NCBI RefSeq assembly: GCF_001983175.1
Contig: NZ_MNPW01000001.1
Span: forward strand, 588,075-652,074
DNA: 64,000 nucleotides
Origin: Pseudomonas cedrina subsp. cedrina
Lineage (GTDB): Bacteria; Pseudomonadota; Gammaproteobacteria; Pseudomonadales; Pseudomonadaceae
Direction: 5' to 3'
Of the stretch, positions 39,538 through 47,987 are shown in pieces; the first letter of the stretch is position 1, and every line of letters begins with the position of its first letter. Made by a program: the position numbers and the translations under genes. The notes under the pieces were generated by a model. It was not told the origin of the DNA. It searched no databases and was given only the letters and a program-made list of their open reading frames with translations.

Positions 39538-40434
39538 ATGCCCTTTGACCTGATCGACCTGCGCCTCTACCTGCACACCCTCGACAGCGGCAACATCACC
39601 GCCGGCGCGGCCCGCAGTCATCTCTCCCTGGCCGCCGCCAGCGCGCGCATCCGCGCCATGGAAGCCGCGCTGGGCATCGAATGCCTCGAGCGCGGCCGCC
39701 GCGGCGTCACGCCAACCGCCGCCGGCAAGGCCCTGGCCCGCCATGCCCGGCTGCTGCTGCAACAGGCCGAGCATCTGCAACAGGACTTGGCCGAATACGC
39801 CAACGGCGTCAAAGGCCAAGTGCGCTTGCTGTGCAACACCACGGCCTTGAGCGAATATCTGCCGGAATTACTCGCGGATTTTCTACGCGAGCACCCCAAC
39901 CTCGATATCGATCTGCAAGAACTGCCTAGCCTGCGGATCACCCAGGCCTTGCGCCAGGGCACGGTCGACCTGGGGATTATTTCCGACGCGGTCGACACCC
40001 ATGGCTTGCAGACCCTGTCCTTTCGCGATGACCCGCTGGTGCTGATCATGCCGCTGGATCATCCACTTGCCACGCAACACGTGAGCTTTATTGACAGCCT
40101 GCAACACGACTACGTGGGTCTGGCTGCCCACAGTGCGTTAGCGGTGTACCTGGAGGAACAAGCGTTGCACGCCGGATTCCGCCTGCAGACACGCATCCGC
40201 GCCGACGGTTTTGATGGGCTGATGCGTATGGTCGCCGGCGGCGCTGGCCTGGGCATCGTGCCCCAGGCCGCACTCGAGCGCTGGCCGGCCGAGCGACGCT
40301 TTAAAACCCAGCCGCTCAATGAGGACTGGGCCTGCCGCACGCTGCTGTTGGCTGCGCGCTCGTTCGAACAATTGCCTGCCTACGCCAGCGCCTTGCTCAA
40401 AGCACTGGCCCGACCCTTGCGGAATATCCCGTAA
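39538..40434 (+). CDS. LysR-family transcriptional regulator
   Basis: The ATG at 39538 gives 298 residues. The HTH is SGNITAGAARSHLSLAAASARIRAME, followed by a standard substrate-binding domain. Its N-terminal form (FDLIDLRLYLHTLDSGNITAG) recalls LysR proteins paired with TauE/SafE transporters, as here in divergent orientation. Confidence 0.93.
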   Translation: MPFDLIDLRLYLHTLDSGNITAGAARSHLSLAAASARIRAMEAALGIECLERGRRGVTPTAAGKALARHARLLLQQAEHLQQDLAEYANGVKGQVRLLCNTTALSEYLPELLADFLREHPNLDIDLQELPSLRITQALRQGTVDLGIISDAVDTHGLQTLSFRDDPLVLIMPLDHPLATQHVSFIDSLQHDYVGLAAHSALAVYLEEQALHAGFRLQTRIRADGFDGLMRMVAGGAGLGIVPQAALERWPAERRFKTQPLNEDWACRTLLLAARSFEQLPAYASALLKALARPLRNIP

Positions 40435-40600
40435 TCATCGCCGGCAAAATCTTGAACCTGTGGGGGCTGGCTTTTCTGCCCGGCCGATACGCTCAGCTGT
40501 ATTACGAAAAGTTTACGCAGAGTAATATCTGCCCCCTCAGCACTTCAGAGGGCGATGCGGCATGCATCCCCCTCAAGAAAACACGTAAAAGGGTATGTTA

Positions 40601-42004
40601 ATGGCGGATCACATGGTTAACCCGGCAGGCCTCAAGCGCGGCCTGAAGAACCGGCATATTCAGCTGATCGCCTTGGGCGGGGCGATCGGCACGGGGTTGT
40701 TCCTCGGTTCGGCCGGGGTACTCAAGTCGGCGGGACCCTCGATGATCCTGGGCTACGCGATCGCCGGTTTTATCGCGTTCCTGATCATGCGCCAGCTTGG
40801 CGAAATGATCGTCGAGGAACCGGTGGCCGGTTCCTTCAGCCACTTCGCCCACAAATACTGGGGCGGTTACGCAGGCTTCCTGTCGGGTTGGAACTACTGG
40901 GTGCTCTATGTGCTGGTGGGCATGGCCGAACTGACCGCGGTGGGCAAGTACATCCAGTTCTGGTGGCCGGAAATTCCAACCTGGGTCAGCGCACTGGTGT
41001 TCTTTGTCGCGGTGAACCTTATTAACACCCTCAACGTGAAGGTCTTCGGTGAAGCCGAGTTCTGGTTCGCCATCATCAAGGTGGCGGCGATCATCGGCAT
41101 GATCCTGCTCGGTTGTTACCTGCTGTTCAGCGGCACCGGCGGCCCGCAAGCAAGCGTGAGCAACCTGTGGAGCCACGGCGGGTTCTTCCCGAATGGCGGC
41201 ATGGGGCTGTTGATGTCCATGGTGTTCATCATGTTCTCGTTCGGCGGCCTGGAACTGGTGGGCATCACCGCCGCCGAGGCCAGCGAACCGCGCAAAGTCA
41301 TCCCGAAAGCGATCAACCAGGTGGTGTACCGCATCCTGATTTTCTACGTCGGCGCCCTGGCCGTGCTGCTGTCGCTATACCCGTGGGATCAACTGCTGCA
41401 AACCCTCGGTGCGTCGGGTGACGCCTACAGCGGCAGCCCGTTTGTGCAGATCTTCTCGTTGATTGGCAACGACACTGCCGCGCACATCCTCAACTTCGTG
41501 GTGCTGACAGCGGCGCTGTCGGTGTACAACAGCGGCGTGTACTGCAACAGCCGCATGCTGTTCGGCCTGGCCGAGCAAGGTGATGCGCCCAAAGCGCTGA
41601 TGAAACTGAACAAGCAAGGCGTGCCATTACGGGCGCTGGCGGTTTCGGCGTTGGTGACAATGTTGTGCGTGGTGGTCAACTACGTGGCGCCGCACAGTGC
41701 GCTGGAGTTGCTCTTCGCGCTGGCGGTTGCTTCGCTGATGATCAACTGGGCGCTGATCAGCCTCACCCACATCAAGTTCCGCAAGGCCATGGGCGAACAA
41801 GGCGTGACGCCATCATTCAAGACCTTCTGCTTCCCGTTCAGCAACTACCTGTGCCTGGCGTTCATGGCGGTGATCATCAGCGTAATGCTGGCGATTCCGG
41901 GGATTAACATGTCGGTGTACGCAATGCCGGTTTGGGTGGGGGTGATCTACGTTGCCTACCGGTTGCGAGTCCGCAACAGCAATGCGGTGGTAAGCGCACC
42001 GTAA
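40601..42004 (+). CDS. aroP: AroP-type aromatic amino acid permease
   Basis: The ATG at 40601 is favoured over 40595 because AAAAGGG is at proper distance. The 467-residue APC-family transporter has 12 helices and LKRGLKNRHIQLIALGGAIG, EMIVEEPVAGSFSHFA and LVGITAAEASEPRKVIPKAI. This is very like Pseudomonas AroP. It imports Phe/Tyr/Trp with protons. A possible TGTAtt-N8-TTTACg site at about 40498-40517 resembles PhhR/TyrR boxes. Confidence 0.85.
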   Translation: MADHMVNPAGLKRGLKNRHIQLIALGGAIGTGLFLGSAGVLKSAGPSMILGYAIAGFIAFLIMRQLGEMIVEEPVAGSFSHFAHKYWGGYAGFLSGWNYWVLYVLVGMAELTAVGKYIQFWWPEIPTWVSALVFFVAVNLINTLNVKVFGEAEFWFAIIKVAAIIGMILLGCYLLFSGTGGPQASVSNLWSHGGFFPNGGMGLLMSMVFIMFSFGGLELVGITAAEASEPRKVIPKAINQVVYRILIFYVGALAVLLSLYPWDQLLQTLGASGDAYSGSPFVQIFSLIGNDTAAHILNFVVLTAALSVYNSGVYCNSRMLFGLAEQGDAPKALMKLNKQGVPLRALAVSALVTMLCVVVNYVAPHSALELLFALAVASLMINWALISLTHIKFRKAMGEQGVTPSFKTFCFPFSNYLCLAFMAVIISVMLAIPGINMSVYAMPVWVGVIYVAYRLRVRNSNAVVSAP

Positions 42005-42145
42005 TAGCTGTGGGAGCCGGGCTTGTGGTGATTCGAAGATCATCAGGGGCCTGCGCTTCTGGGCATCTCGGTGTCGAGTTCAGACCACTGGCGCAACGCC
42101 CAAGGCCGTAGGGTGGATCTTTCCACTCACTGCCCTGGAGCCATC

Positions 42146-42490
42146 ATGTCCAAGCCCATCACCGTACTGCGCGACACCCACCCACTGCCGGTCCTGGATG
42201 CCTGCAAATGGGAAAAACTCGAAGGCGACCCGCACACCGTCAACCTCAACGCCTACACCAGTGAAGACGGCAGCAAGATCATGGGCACCTGGATCTGCAC
42301 GCCAGGCAAGTGGTACGTGGACTACGTGAAGTGGGAGTACTGCCACTTTCAGGAAGGCTACTGCATCATCACGCCGGAAGGCCTGGAGCCGATTCACCTG
42401 CGGGCTGGGGATATCTTTGTGGTGGAACCGGGAATGAAGGGGACATGGGAAGTGGTGGAGACGGTGCGTAAGTATTTTGTGTTTGCTTAA
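42146..42490 (+). CDS. Cupin-domain protein (DUF861-like)
   Basis: The ATG at 42146, with TGGAG upstream, gives 114 residues. A single cupin barrel is seen (GTWICTPGKWYVDYVKWEYCHFQEGYCIITPEG, abridged here; DIFVVEPGMKGTWEVVETVRKYFV at the end). It matches the ureidoglycine aminohydrolase-like cupin group, but metal-binding His residues are few, so an enzyme role is uncertain. Confidence 0.82.
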   Translation: MSKPITVLRDTHPLPVLDACKWEKLEGDPHTVNLNAYTSEDGSKIMGTWICTPGKWYVDYVKWEYCHFQEGYCIITPEGLEPIHLRAGDIFVVEPGMKGTWEVVETVRKYFVFA

Positions 42491-42510
42491 AACCGGGTTT
42501 GCAAACGCAA

Positions 42511-42536
42511 AAAAACCGCCCCTAACGGCGGTTTTC
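42511..42536. terminator. Bidirectional terminator after the cupin gene
   Basis: AAAACCGCC and GGCGGTTTT pair around CCTAAC, with A and T runs on either side. It serves the cupin gene and the leftward small gene. Confidence 0.88.
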
Positions 42537-42547
42537 TATCGTGCTGC

Positions 42548-42721
42548 TCAGCGGACCTGGCCAGCCAGGGGGCCTGTTGGCTCCATGTCCTTACCATACT
42601 TAATAGCCACGCTGAAAAATCTTTTCTGGTTGGCAGATGTCGAGTCACCAAGCTTTTTATAAGCCTCGGCAGCAAACATCTCGACCCATTGCGCGTTTGC
42701 CTTGCGGGCAGCTGTTTTCAT
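42548..42721 (-). CDS. Small protein of 57 residues downstream of a GNAT-like gene
   Basis: An ATG at 42721 with GGAGG 9 bases upstream opens a 57-codon frame that ends just before a terminator. The start is MKTAARKANAQWVEMFAAEA and the end PLAGQVR. It is basic, helical and soluble, and resembles no ribbon-helix-helix antitoxin that I can recognise. It lies 39 bp after the GNAT-like gene, so the two form an operon. Confidence 0.65.
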   Translation of the reverse strand: MKTAARKANAQWVEMFAAEAYKKLGDSTSANQKRFFSVAIKYGKDMEPTGPLAGQVR

Positions 42722-42760
42722 AAATCCAAGCCTCCGTAAGCCTTGTACATGCGCCCCATA

Positions 42761-43297
42761 CTAGGTGCCCTCCACTGAAATCACAAGGCGCCGCTGTTCG
42801 TCATAACTGAAGCCAAGTCGCTCATAAGTGGGTACGGCTTCAAGCCGTGGCTCTTGAATTTCGATGCGAGAGCACCCGATCACACGTGCGTATGCGTCGA
42901 TGGCGCCCAGGGCAAGCGCAGCAATCAAGCCTTTCAAGGGATGTTTACCATCCGAGCAGCCTTCGAGGAGCACGATCTTGATCGTGACCCTACTGTCGCG
43001 AGGCGTCGCATAACAAAGGCCGCATAGTTGTTCATCATGCCAAATCGACAAATCAAAACCTTTGGCATCCAGCGTTTTCCAGGCAGGAACATCCTCCCAT
43101 GGAAATTGCGCGTCACCTCCCCAAAGGTGAAACGCTTCTAGCGCACGGCCATCAATCACATCAAAACGGACTTTTGACGCATCGAGCCACTGATGGCCCA
43201 ATTCAGCCCACTGATCGACAAATGACGCCAGCGCCGACTTTTTCGATTGGGACTGAAAGACCAGGTATTTGAGCGAACGCGAGTATCGACGTGCCAT
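42761..43297 (-). CDS. GNAT-like acetyltransferase
   Basis: The ATG at 43297 is preferred over an in-frame TTG at 43306. Of the 178 residues, the C-terminal half has GNAT features: an acceptor-loop-like HPLKGLIAALALGAIDAYA and the closing AVPTYERLGFSYDEQRRLVI. The usual R/QxxGxG/A loop is not clear, so catalysis is tentative. An N-terminal Ser/Lys-rich section (SRSLKYLVFQSQSKKSALAS) is unusual. It is divergent from a Sir2-like gene. Confidence 0.6.
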   Translation of the reverse strand: MARRYSRSLKYLVFQSQSKKSALASFVDQWAELGHQWLDASKVRFDVIDGRALEAFHLWGGDAQFPWEDVPAWKTLDAKGFDLSIWHDEQLCGLCYATPRDSRVTIKIVLLEGCSDGKHPLKGLIAALALGAIDAYARVIGCSRIEIQEPRLEAVPTYERLGFSYDEQRRLVISVEGT

Positions 43298-43449
43298 AAC
43301 GATCAAAGTCTTATGCGTGCTGTGGAAAGATCAGAACGCCGCGTTTGCAGCGAAAGGGCGCAAACGGTAGCAAGATCGGGTGTAGCCTTGGGCCAACGAT
43401 GAATTCAAGATTTTTCAGGCGGATTCGCCACGCGCAATGGAGCCCTCCC

Positions 43450-44160
43450 ATGACGGCTGACCTTGAAAGGCAAAAGATCGTTGTCTTCAGCGGTTCCGGC
43501 ATCAGTGTCGAAAGTGGCCTGGACACGTTCAACGACGAAACCGGGCTGTGGATGGACCATCGCATCGAAGACGTAGCTACCCCCCAGGCATGGCATAAGC
43601 ATCCTGCGCAGGTCCTGGCGTTTTATAACGAGTTGAGACAAAAGGCCTCTACCGCACAGCCCAACGCCGCGCACTCTGCCATCGCGCAGTTAGAGTCTCG
43701 GTTTGATGTCGTGGTGATCACCCAGAATGTCGACGATCTGCATGAGCGTGCAGGATCTACGTGCGTCTTGCATCTTCATGGTCAAATCAAGATGGCGCAA
43801 AGCTCTGTCGATGAGCAACTGGTTTACAAGATAGGCGACCAACCGATCTTGCTGGGCGACGTCTGCGAAAAGGGCAGCCAATTACGTCCCCACGTCGTCT
43901 GGTATGGGGAAAACGTACCGAATATCGGGGAGGCGCAACAGCATTTCAAAAACGCGAAGAAAGTTCTGGTTGTGGGAACATCACTGACCACTCAACCGGC
44001 CGCAGGCTTGGTGACCAAAGCCAGTTATGCGGCTGAAAAGGTTCTGATCGGACTGGCCATGCCGCGCAAACCCTATGGCTATGAATTCATGCGAGGAAAA
44101 GCCTCAAGCCTGGTGCCTTACGTGGTGGGATGCTGGCTGAAAGGCCAGAAGGCGCGCTGA
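43450..44160 (+). CDS. Sir2-family NAD-dependent deacylase, zinc site mostly lost
   Basis: The ATG at 43450, with GGAG upstream, gives 236 residues. NAD-binding motifs are FSGSGISVESGLDTF (GSG in place of GAG), TQNVDDLHERAG (91-102) and the catalytic HLHG (His110). The LRPHVVWYGE and VVGTSLTTQPAA segments are intact. The four zinc Cys expected between His110 and LRPHV are reduced to one (C139). It probably removes acyl groups from lysine, or transfers ADP-ribose; its target is unknown. Confidence 0.85.
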   Translation: MTADLERQKIVVFSGSGISVESGLDTFNDETGLWMDHRIEDVATPQAWHKHPAQVLAFYNELRQKASTAQPNAAHSAIAQLESRFDVVVITQNVDDLHERAGSTCVLHLHGQIKMAQSSVDEQLVYKIGDQPILLGDVCEKGSQLRPHVVWYGENVPNIGEAQQHFKNAKKVLVVGTSLTTQPAAGLVTKASYAAEKVLIGLAMPRKPYGYEFMRGKASSLVPYVVGCWLKGQKAR

Positions 44161-44208
44161 GCCGCAAAAACCCGGGAGCCCCACGCATGATAGGCCCCCG
44201 GAAACGCC

Positions 44209-45096
44209 CTATTCAGGCTTGCGGTAACTGTTGATGATCGCCGAGAAGTCCTTGCCCCCCTCTCCGCGATGACTCATCGATTGATACAACTGATGGGCCA
44301 CCGCGCCGAGGATCACCGGCTGTTTTGCCTGACGCGCCGCCTCGGTGGCCAGGCCCAGGTCCTTGAGCATCAGGTCGGCACCGAATCCGCCGGTGTAGCC
44401 GCGCGATGACGGCGCGGTTTCGATGACGCCCGGCCATGGGTTGTAGGTATCGGAGCTCCAGCAGCGCCCGGTGGAGCTGTTGATGATCCCCGCCAGGACC
44501 TGGGTGTCGATGCCCAGCGCATCGCCCAAGGCCATGGCTTCGCTGACGCCGATCATGCTGATGCCCAGCAGCAGGTTGTTGCAGATCTTGGCGATTTGCC
44601 CGGTGCCTACCTCGCCGCAGTGCACGATGTTGCGGCCCATCTGCGCCAGCACCGGTTGCAGGGTGGCGAACAGTGCCGGGGTGGCGCCGACCATGAAGGT
44701 CAGCGTGCCAGCCTGCGCGCCGCCGGTACCGCCGGAGACGGGTGCGTCGGCCATCACCACGCCTTGCTTGGCGGCGGCCGCCGCGACGTCGCGCGCGGTC
44801 TGCGGGTCGATGGTGCTGCAATCCACCGCCGGCACGCCTTGGCCGATGCCGGCGAGCACGCCGTCTTCATTCAGCCACACGCTGCGCACATGGGCAGCAG
44901 CCGGCAGCATGGTGATCACCAGTTCAGCACCGCTGGCCGCATCTCGCGGTGAGTCGCTGATGCTTCCACCCAGCGCGGCGAGTTCCTTGAGCACCGTTTG
45001 GTTCAGGTCAAACAGGTTCAGCGCGTGGCCCGCCTTGATCAGGTTGCGGGCCATGGGCGCGCCCATGTTGCCCAGGCCGATAAATGCAATCTTCAT
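44209..45096 (-). CDS. mmsB: 3-hydroxyisobutyrate dehydrogenase
   Basis: The 295-residue protein has the NAD motif IAFIGLGNMGAPMARNL, the substrate loop DAPVSGGTGGAQAGTL, and the catalytic Lys region GTGQIAKICNNLLL. It oxidises 3-hydroxyisobutyrate in valine breakdown. It is 14 bp after mmsA. Confidence 0.95.
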   Translation of the reverse strand: MKIAFIGLGNMGAPMARNLIKAGHALNLFDLNQTVLKELAALGGSISDSPRDAASGAELVITMLPAAAHVRSVWLNEDGVLAGIGQGVPAVDCSTIDPQTARDVAAAAAKQGVVMADAPVSGGTGGAQAGTLTFMVGATPALFATLQPVLAQMGRNIVHCGEVGTGQIAKICNNLLLGISMIGVSEAMALGDALGIDTQVLAGIINSSTGRCWSSDTYNPWPGVIETAPSSRGYTGGFGADLMLKDLGLATEAARQAKQPVILGAVAHQLYQSMSHRGEGGKDFSAIINSYRKPE

Positions 45097-45110
45097 GATC
45101 GTCTCCAGAA

Positions 45111-46628
45111 TCAGCGCAGGTTGATGGTGGTGTTGACGCCATCGTTGACCGTGTCGTCATCGAACCAGCGGCTGGTGACGGTTTTGGTCTGGGTGTAGAA
45201 CTGCACCACCTGCTTGCCGTATGGGCCCAGGTCGCCGAGCTTGGAACCGCGCGAACCGGTGAAGCTGAAGAACGGTACCGGCACCGGGATAGGGATGTTG
45301 ATGCCGACCTGGCCCACGTCGATCTCGCTCTGGAACTTGCGCGCCGCCGCGCCGCTCTGGGTGAACAGGCCAGTGCCGTTGCCGAACGGGTTGGCGTTGA
45401 CCAGGGCGATGGCCTGGTCGAGGGTGTCGACTTCCAGTACCACCAGCACCGGGCCGAAGATCTCTTCGGTGTAGATACGCATGTCGGTGGTCACGCCCGA
45501 GAACAGCGTCGGGCCGACGAAGTTGCCCTGCTCGTAACCCGCAACCTTGATATCACGGCCGTCCAGTTCCAGCTTGGCGCCTTCTTTCACGCCACTTTCG
45601 ATCAGCTCCAGAATGCGTGCCTTGGCACGCTTGGAGATCACCGGCCCCACGTCGGTACCGGCTTCGCTGCCGGCGTTGACCTTGAGTTTCTGCGCCAGCG
45701 CCTTGAGGTCCGGCAGCCATTGTTTCGACGCGCCCACCAGCACCACCACCGAGGTGGCCATGCAACGCTGGCCCGCCGCACCGAAACCGGCGCCGACCAG
45801 GGCATTGAGGGTGTGTTCGCGGTTGGCATCCGGCAGCACCACGGCGTGGTTCTTGGCGCCCATCATCGATTGCACGCGCTTGCCGTGCTTGCCGGCCAGG
45901 TCATACACATGCGTGCCCACGGCGGTCGAACCGACGAAGGACACGGCCTTGATGTCTTTATGGGTACAGAGCGCATCCACCACGTCCTTGCCGCCGTGCA
46001 CCACGTTGAGCACGCCGGCCGGCACTCCGGCTTCCAGCGCCAGCTCCACCAGCAGCAGGGTCGACAGCGGGTCCTGCTCGGAGGGCTTGAGGACGAAGGT
46101 GTTACCGCAGGCGATCGCCATCGGGAACATCCACAGCGGAATCATCGCCGGGAAGTTGAACGGGGTAATACCGGCACACACGCCGATCGGCTGGCGCAAG
46201 GTGTAGGTGTCGACACCACCGGCGACGTTCTCGGCGAACTCGCCCATTTGCAGGGTGCCGATGGAACACGCGTGTTCCACTACTTCCAGCCCGCGGAAAA
46301 TATCGCCCTCGGCATCGGCAATGGTCTTGCCCTGCTCGTTGCTGAGCACCACGGCAATGCGCTTGGAATGTTCGCGGATCAAGGCTTGCAGCTTGAGCAT
46401 GATGCGCATGCGCGCGCCGATGGGCGTCAGCTTCCAGGTCTGGAAGGCGCGATGGGCGGCGTCGATGGCGGCGTTGACTTCATCGGCAGTGGCGAACGGG
46501 ACTTTGGCCAGCACTTGCTGGGTGGCCGGGTTGACGATGTCCTGCCACTCGGTGGTCTTGGACTCGACCCATTCGCCGTTGATCAGCAACTTGACCTGTT
46601 GCACGGAAATATCGGCAGATGCGTTCAT
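45111..46628 (-). CDS. mmsA: CoA-acylating methylmalonate-semialdehyde dehydrogenase
   Basis: The ATG at 46628 gives 505 residues. MmsA features are [39 protein letters not shown], and the nucleophile Cys in [12 protein letters not shown]. It turns methylmalonate semialdehyde into propionyl-CoA in valine and inositol catabolism. It forms an operon with mmsB and is divergent from a LysR gene, its likely regulator. Confidence 0.96.
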   Translation of the reverse strand: MNASADISVQQVKLLINGEWVESKTTEWQDIVNPATQQVLAKVPFATADEVNAAIDAAHRAFQTWKLTPIGARMRIMLKLQALIREHSKRIAVVLSNEQGKTIADAEGDIFRGLEVVEHACSIGTLQMGEFAENVAGGVDTYTLRQPIGVCAGITPFNFPAMIPLWMFPMAIACGNTFVLKPSEQDPLSTLLLVELALEAGVPAGVLNVVHGGKDVVDALCTHKDIKAVSFVGSTAVGTHVYDLAGKHGKRVQSMMGAKNHAVVLPDANREHTLNALVGAGFGAAGQRCMATSVVVLVGASKQWLPDLKALAQKLKVNAGSEAGTDVGPVISKRAKARILELIESGVKEGAKLELDGRDIKVAGYEQGNFVGPTLFSGVTTDMRIYTEEIFGPVLVVLEVDTLDQAIALVNANPFGNGTGLFTQSGAAARKFQSEIDVGQVGINIPIPVPVPFFSFTGSRGSKLGDLGPYGKQVVQFYTQTKTVTSRWFDDDTVNDGVNTTINLR

Positions 46629-46748
46629 GTGGTCTCCAATCTTGTAGTTATGCAGAGACAAGGCGCGTGAATCGCCTTGGGAATGAGGCGTTTTTGGAGT
46701 ATAGATGTGCAAATCTCTAATAAGAACGCACATAAAAGCCGGACCAAT

Positions 46749-47708
46749 ATGCAAAAAAACATCACGTCGCTGGGCTCCCTGAACTGGGATGACCTCAAGT
46801 TTTTCCTCGAAGTGGCCCGCACGCGCAAGGCCAGCGTCGCCGCCAAGCGCCTGGCGGTGGACTACACCACGGTGTCGCGGCGCATCAGTTCACTGGAAGT
46901 GTCGCTCGGTACGCTGCTGTTCGAAAAATCCCGGACCAACGGTTTTGTCCTCACCACCGAAGGCCAACGTTTGCTCGGCTACGCCGAATCCATCGAAAGC
47001 ACCCTGCACATGGCCTGCGAACAAGTGTCCGGCTCCGGCGTGGCGCTGTCCGGCCATGTGCGCATGGGCTGCACCGAAGGTTTCGGCAGCTTCTTCGTGA
47101 CGCCGCAGTTGAGCCACTTCGTCGATACCTACCCGGCGATTTCGGTGGACATCCTGCCCCTGCCGCACTTCATCAGCCTGTCCAAGCGCGAAGCCGACAT
47201 CGTCATCGCCCTCGAACGCCCGGAACATGGGCCTTATGTGTGCTGCAAACTGTGCGACTACAAGCTGCAGTTGTACGCGACCCAGGACTACCTCGACCAA
47301 CACCCGCCTATCCGCAAACCGGCGGATTTGGCCGAGCATCCGTTTATCAGCTATGTGGATGATCTGGCGTTCAGTTCGGAGTTGCTTTACCTGGCAAATG
47401 TAGTGCCCGGCGCCAGCGCGAGTTTGCGAAGTACCAGCGTGATTGCGCAGTACGTGGCGGCGCAGCAGGGGCGGTCGATGGCGATATTGCCGTGCTTTCT
47501 GGCGGCGCAGGATCCGCGGTTGCTGCCGGTGCTGGGGGATCAGATTGCGATTACGCGCCAGTTCTGGATGTATTGCCGGGAGGATTTGCGCAAGTTGAAG
47601 CGGATCACGTTGTTGTGGGATTACATCAGGGAGGTGACGGAGCAGAATCAGGGGTTGTTGATGGGGGAGACGCGGGAGATGCGGTTTGCCAGTCAGGTTT
47701 CTGGATAA
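46749..47708 (+). CDS. LysR-family regulator of mmsAB (altered C-terminus)
   Basis: The 319-residue protein has the [28 protein letters not shown] and a LysR effector domain. It is divergent from mmsAB across 120 bp. The last codons after MRFA read SQVSG-stop. A diverged copy of the final 53 bp, 3.7 kb to the right, instead reads MRFAD-stop. The present C-terminus was therefore probably changed when the hxs cassette inserted. Confidence 0.93.
   Translation: MQKNITSLGSLNWDDLKFFLEVARTRKASVAAKRLAVDYTTVSRRISSLEVSLGTLLFEKSRTNGFVLTTEGQRLLGYAESIESTLHMACEQVSGSGVALSGHVRMGCTEGFGSFFVTPQLSHFVDTYPAISVDILPLPHFISLSKREADIVIALERPEHGPYVCCKLCDYKLQLYATQDYLDQHPPIRKPADLAEHPFISYVDDLAFSSELLYLANVVPGASASLRSTSVIAQYVAAQQGRSMAILPCFLAAQDPRLLPVLGDQIAITRQFWMYCREDLRKLKRITLLWDYIREVTEQNQGLLMGETREMRFASQVSG
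47637..47690 (+). repeat. Direct repeat, left copy (within LysR 3' end)
   Basis: This 54-bp segment (starting ACGGAGCAGAATCAGGGG, ending GCGGTTTGCC) recurs at 51331-51382 with one substitution and one missing G, plus a last-base change. The two copies bracket the hxs cassette. Confidence 0.9.
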
Positions 47709-47720
47709 GCCAGCGCGGGC

Positions 47721-47876
47721 TCAGGTCTCCGATCTCCCGCTTGGCTCGATGTCTGGAGAGTTGCCAAACCAAATGTTCCGACCAGCCAATCCAAGGAGGA
47801 TTTGCCGGAATACTTTAACTGCGCCTGCCGTGATTTCTTCTGTTCCAAGTAGATCTAACAACTTGTACTCAAGCAT
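47721..47876 (-). CDS. Possible small ORF, 51 residues
   Basis: An ATG at 47876 opens a frame (MLEYKLLDLLGTEEITAGAV start) of balanced composition, including FRQILLGLAGRNIWFG. It faintly recalls the Mor-type phage activator tail, and may be a fragment. Only a weak ribosome site (GAGG too close) is seen. It lies beyond the hxsC terminator. Confidence 0.3.
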   Translation of the reverse strand: MLEYKLLDLLGTEEITAGAVKVFRQILLGLAGRNIWFGNSPDIEPSGRSET

Positions 47877-47904
47877 TCCTCAGCTGGAATCGTTGTATGG
47901 AGCG

Positions 47905-47939
47905 CCCAAAAACCGCCTACGCAAATACTAAGCGTAAGC
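47905..47939 (-). terminator. Probable terminator of the hxs operon
   Basis: On the minus strand GCTTACGC, a 9-base loop and GCGTAGGC are followed by GGTTTTTGG. It lies about 50 bases after the hxsC stop. Confidence 0.6.
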
Positions 47940-47987
47940 CTGCTGCTTGCATCAAGGACATTGTGGCCTGCAGATTTGAAGCCAAAG

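Noticed and set aside
42548..43297. GNAT toxin / small antitoxin pair
   Set aside because: The small gene is downstream, has no ribbon-helix-helix or other antitoxin pattern, and the GNAT core is not TacT-like. Kept only as an unexplained operon.
43450..44160. Sir2-based anti-phage defence gene
   Set aside because: Length (236) and motifs fit a stand-alone sirtuin; no TIR, pAgo, HerA or other defence partner is nearby.
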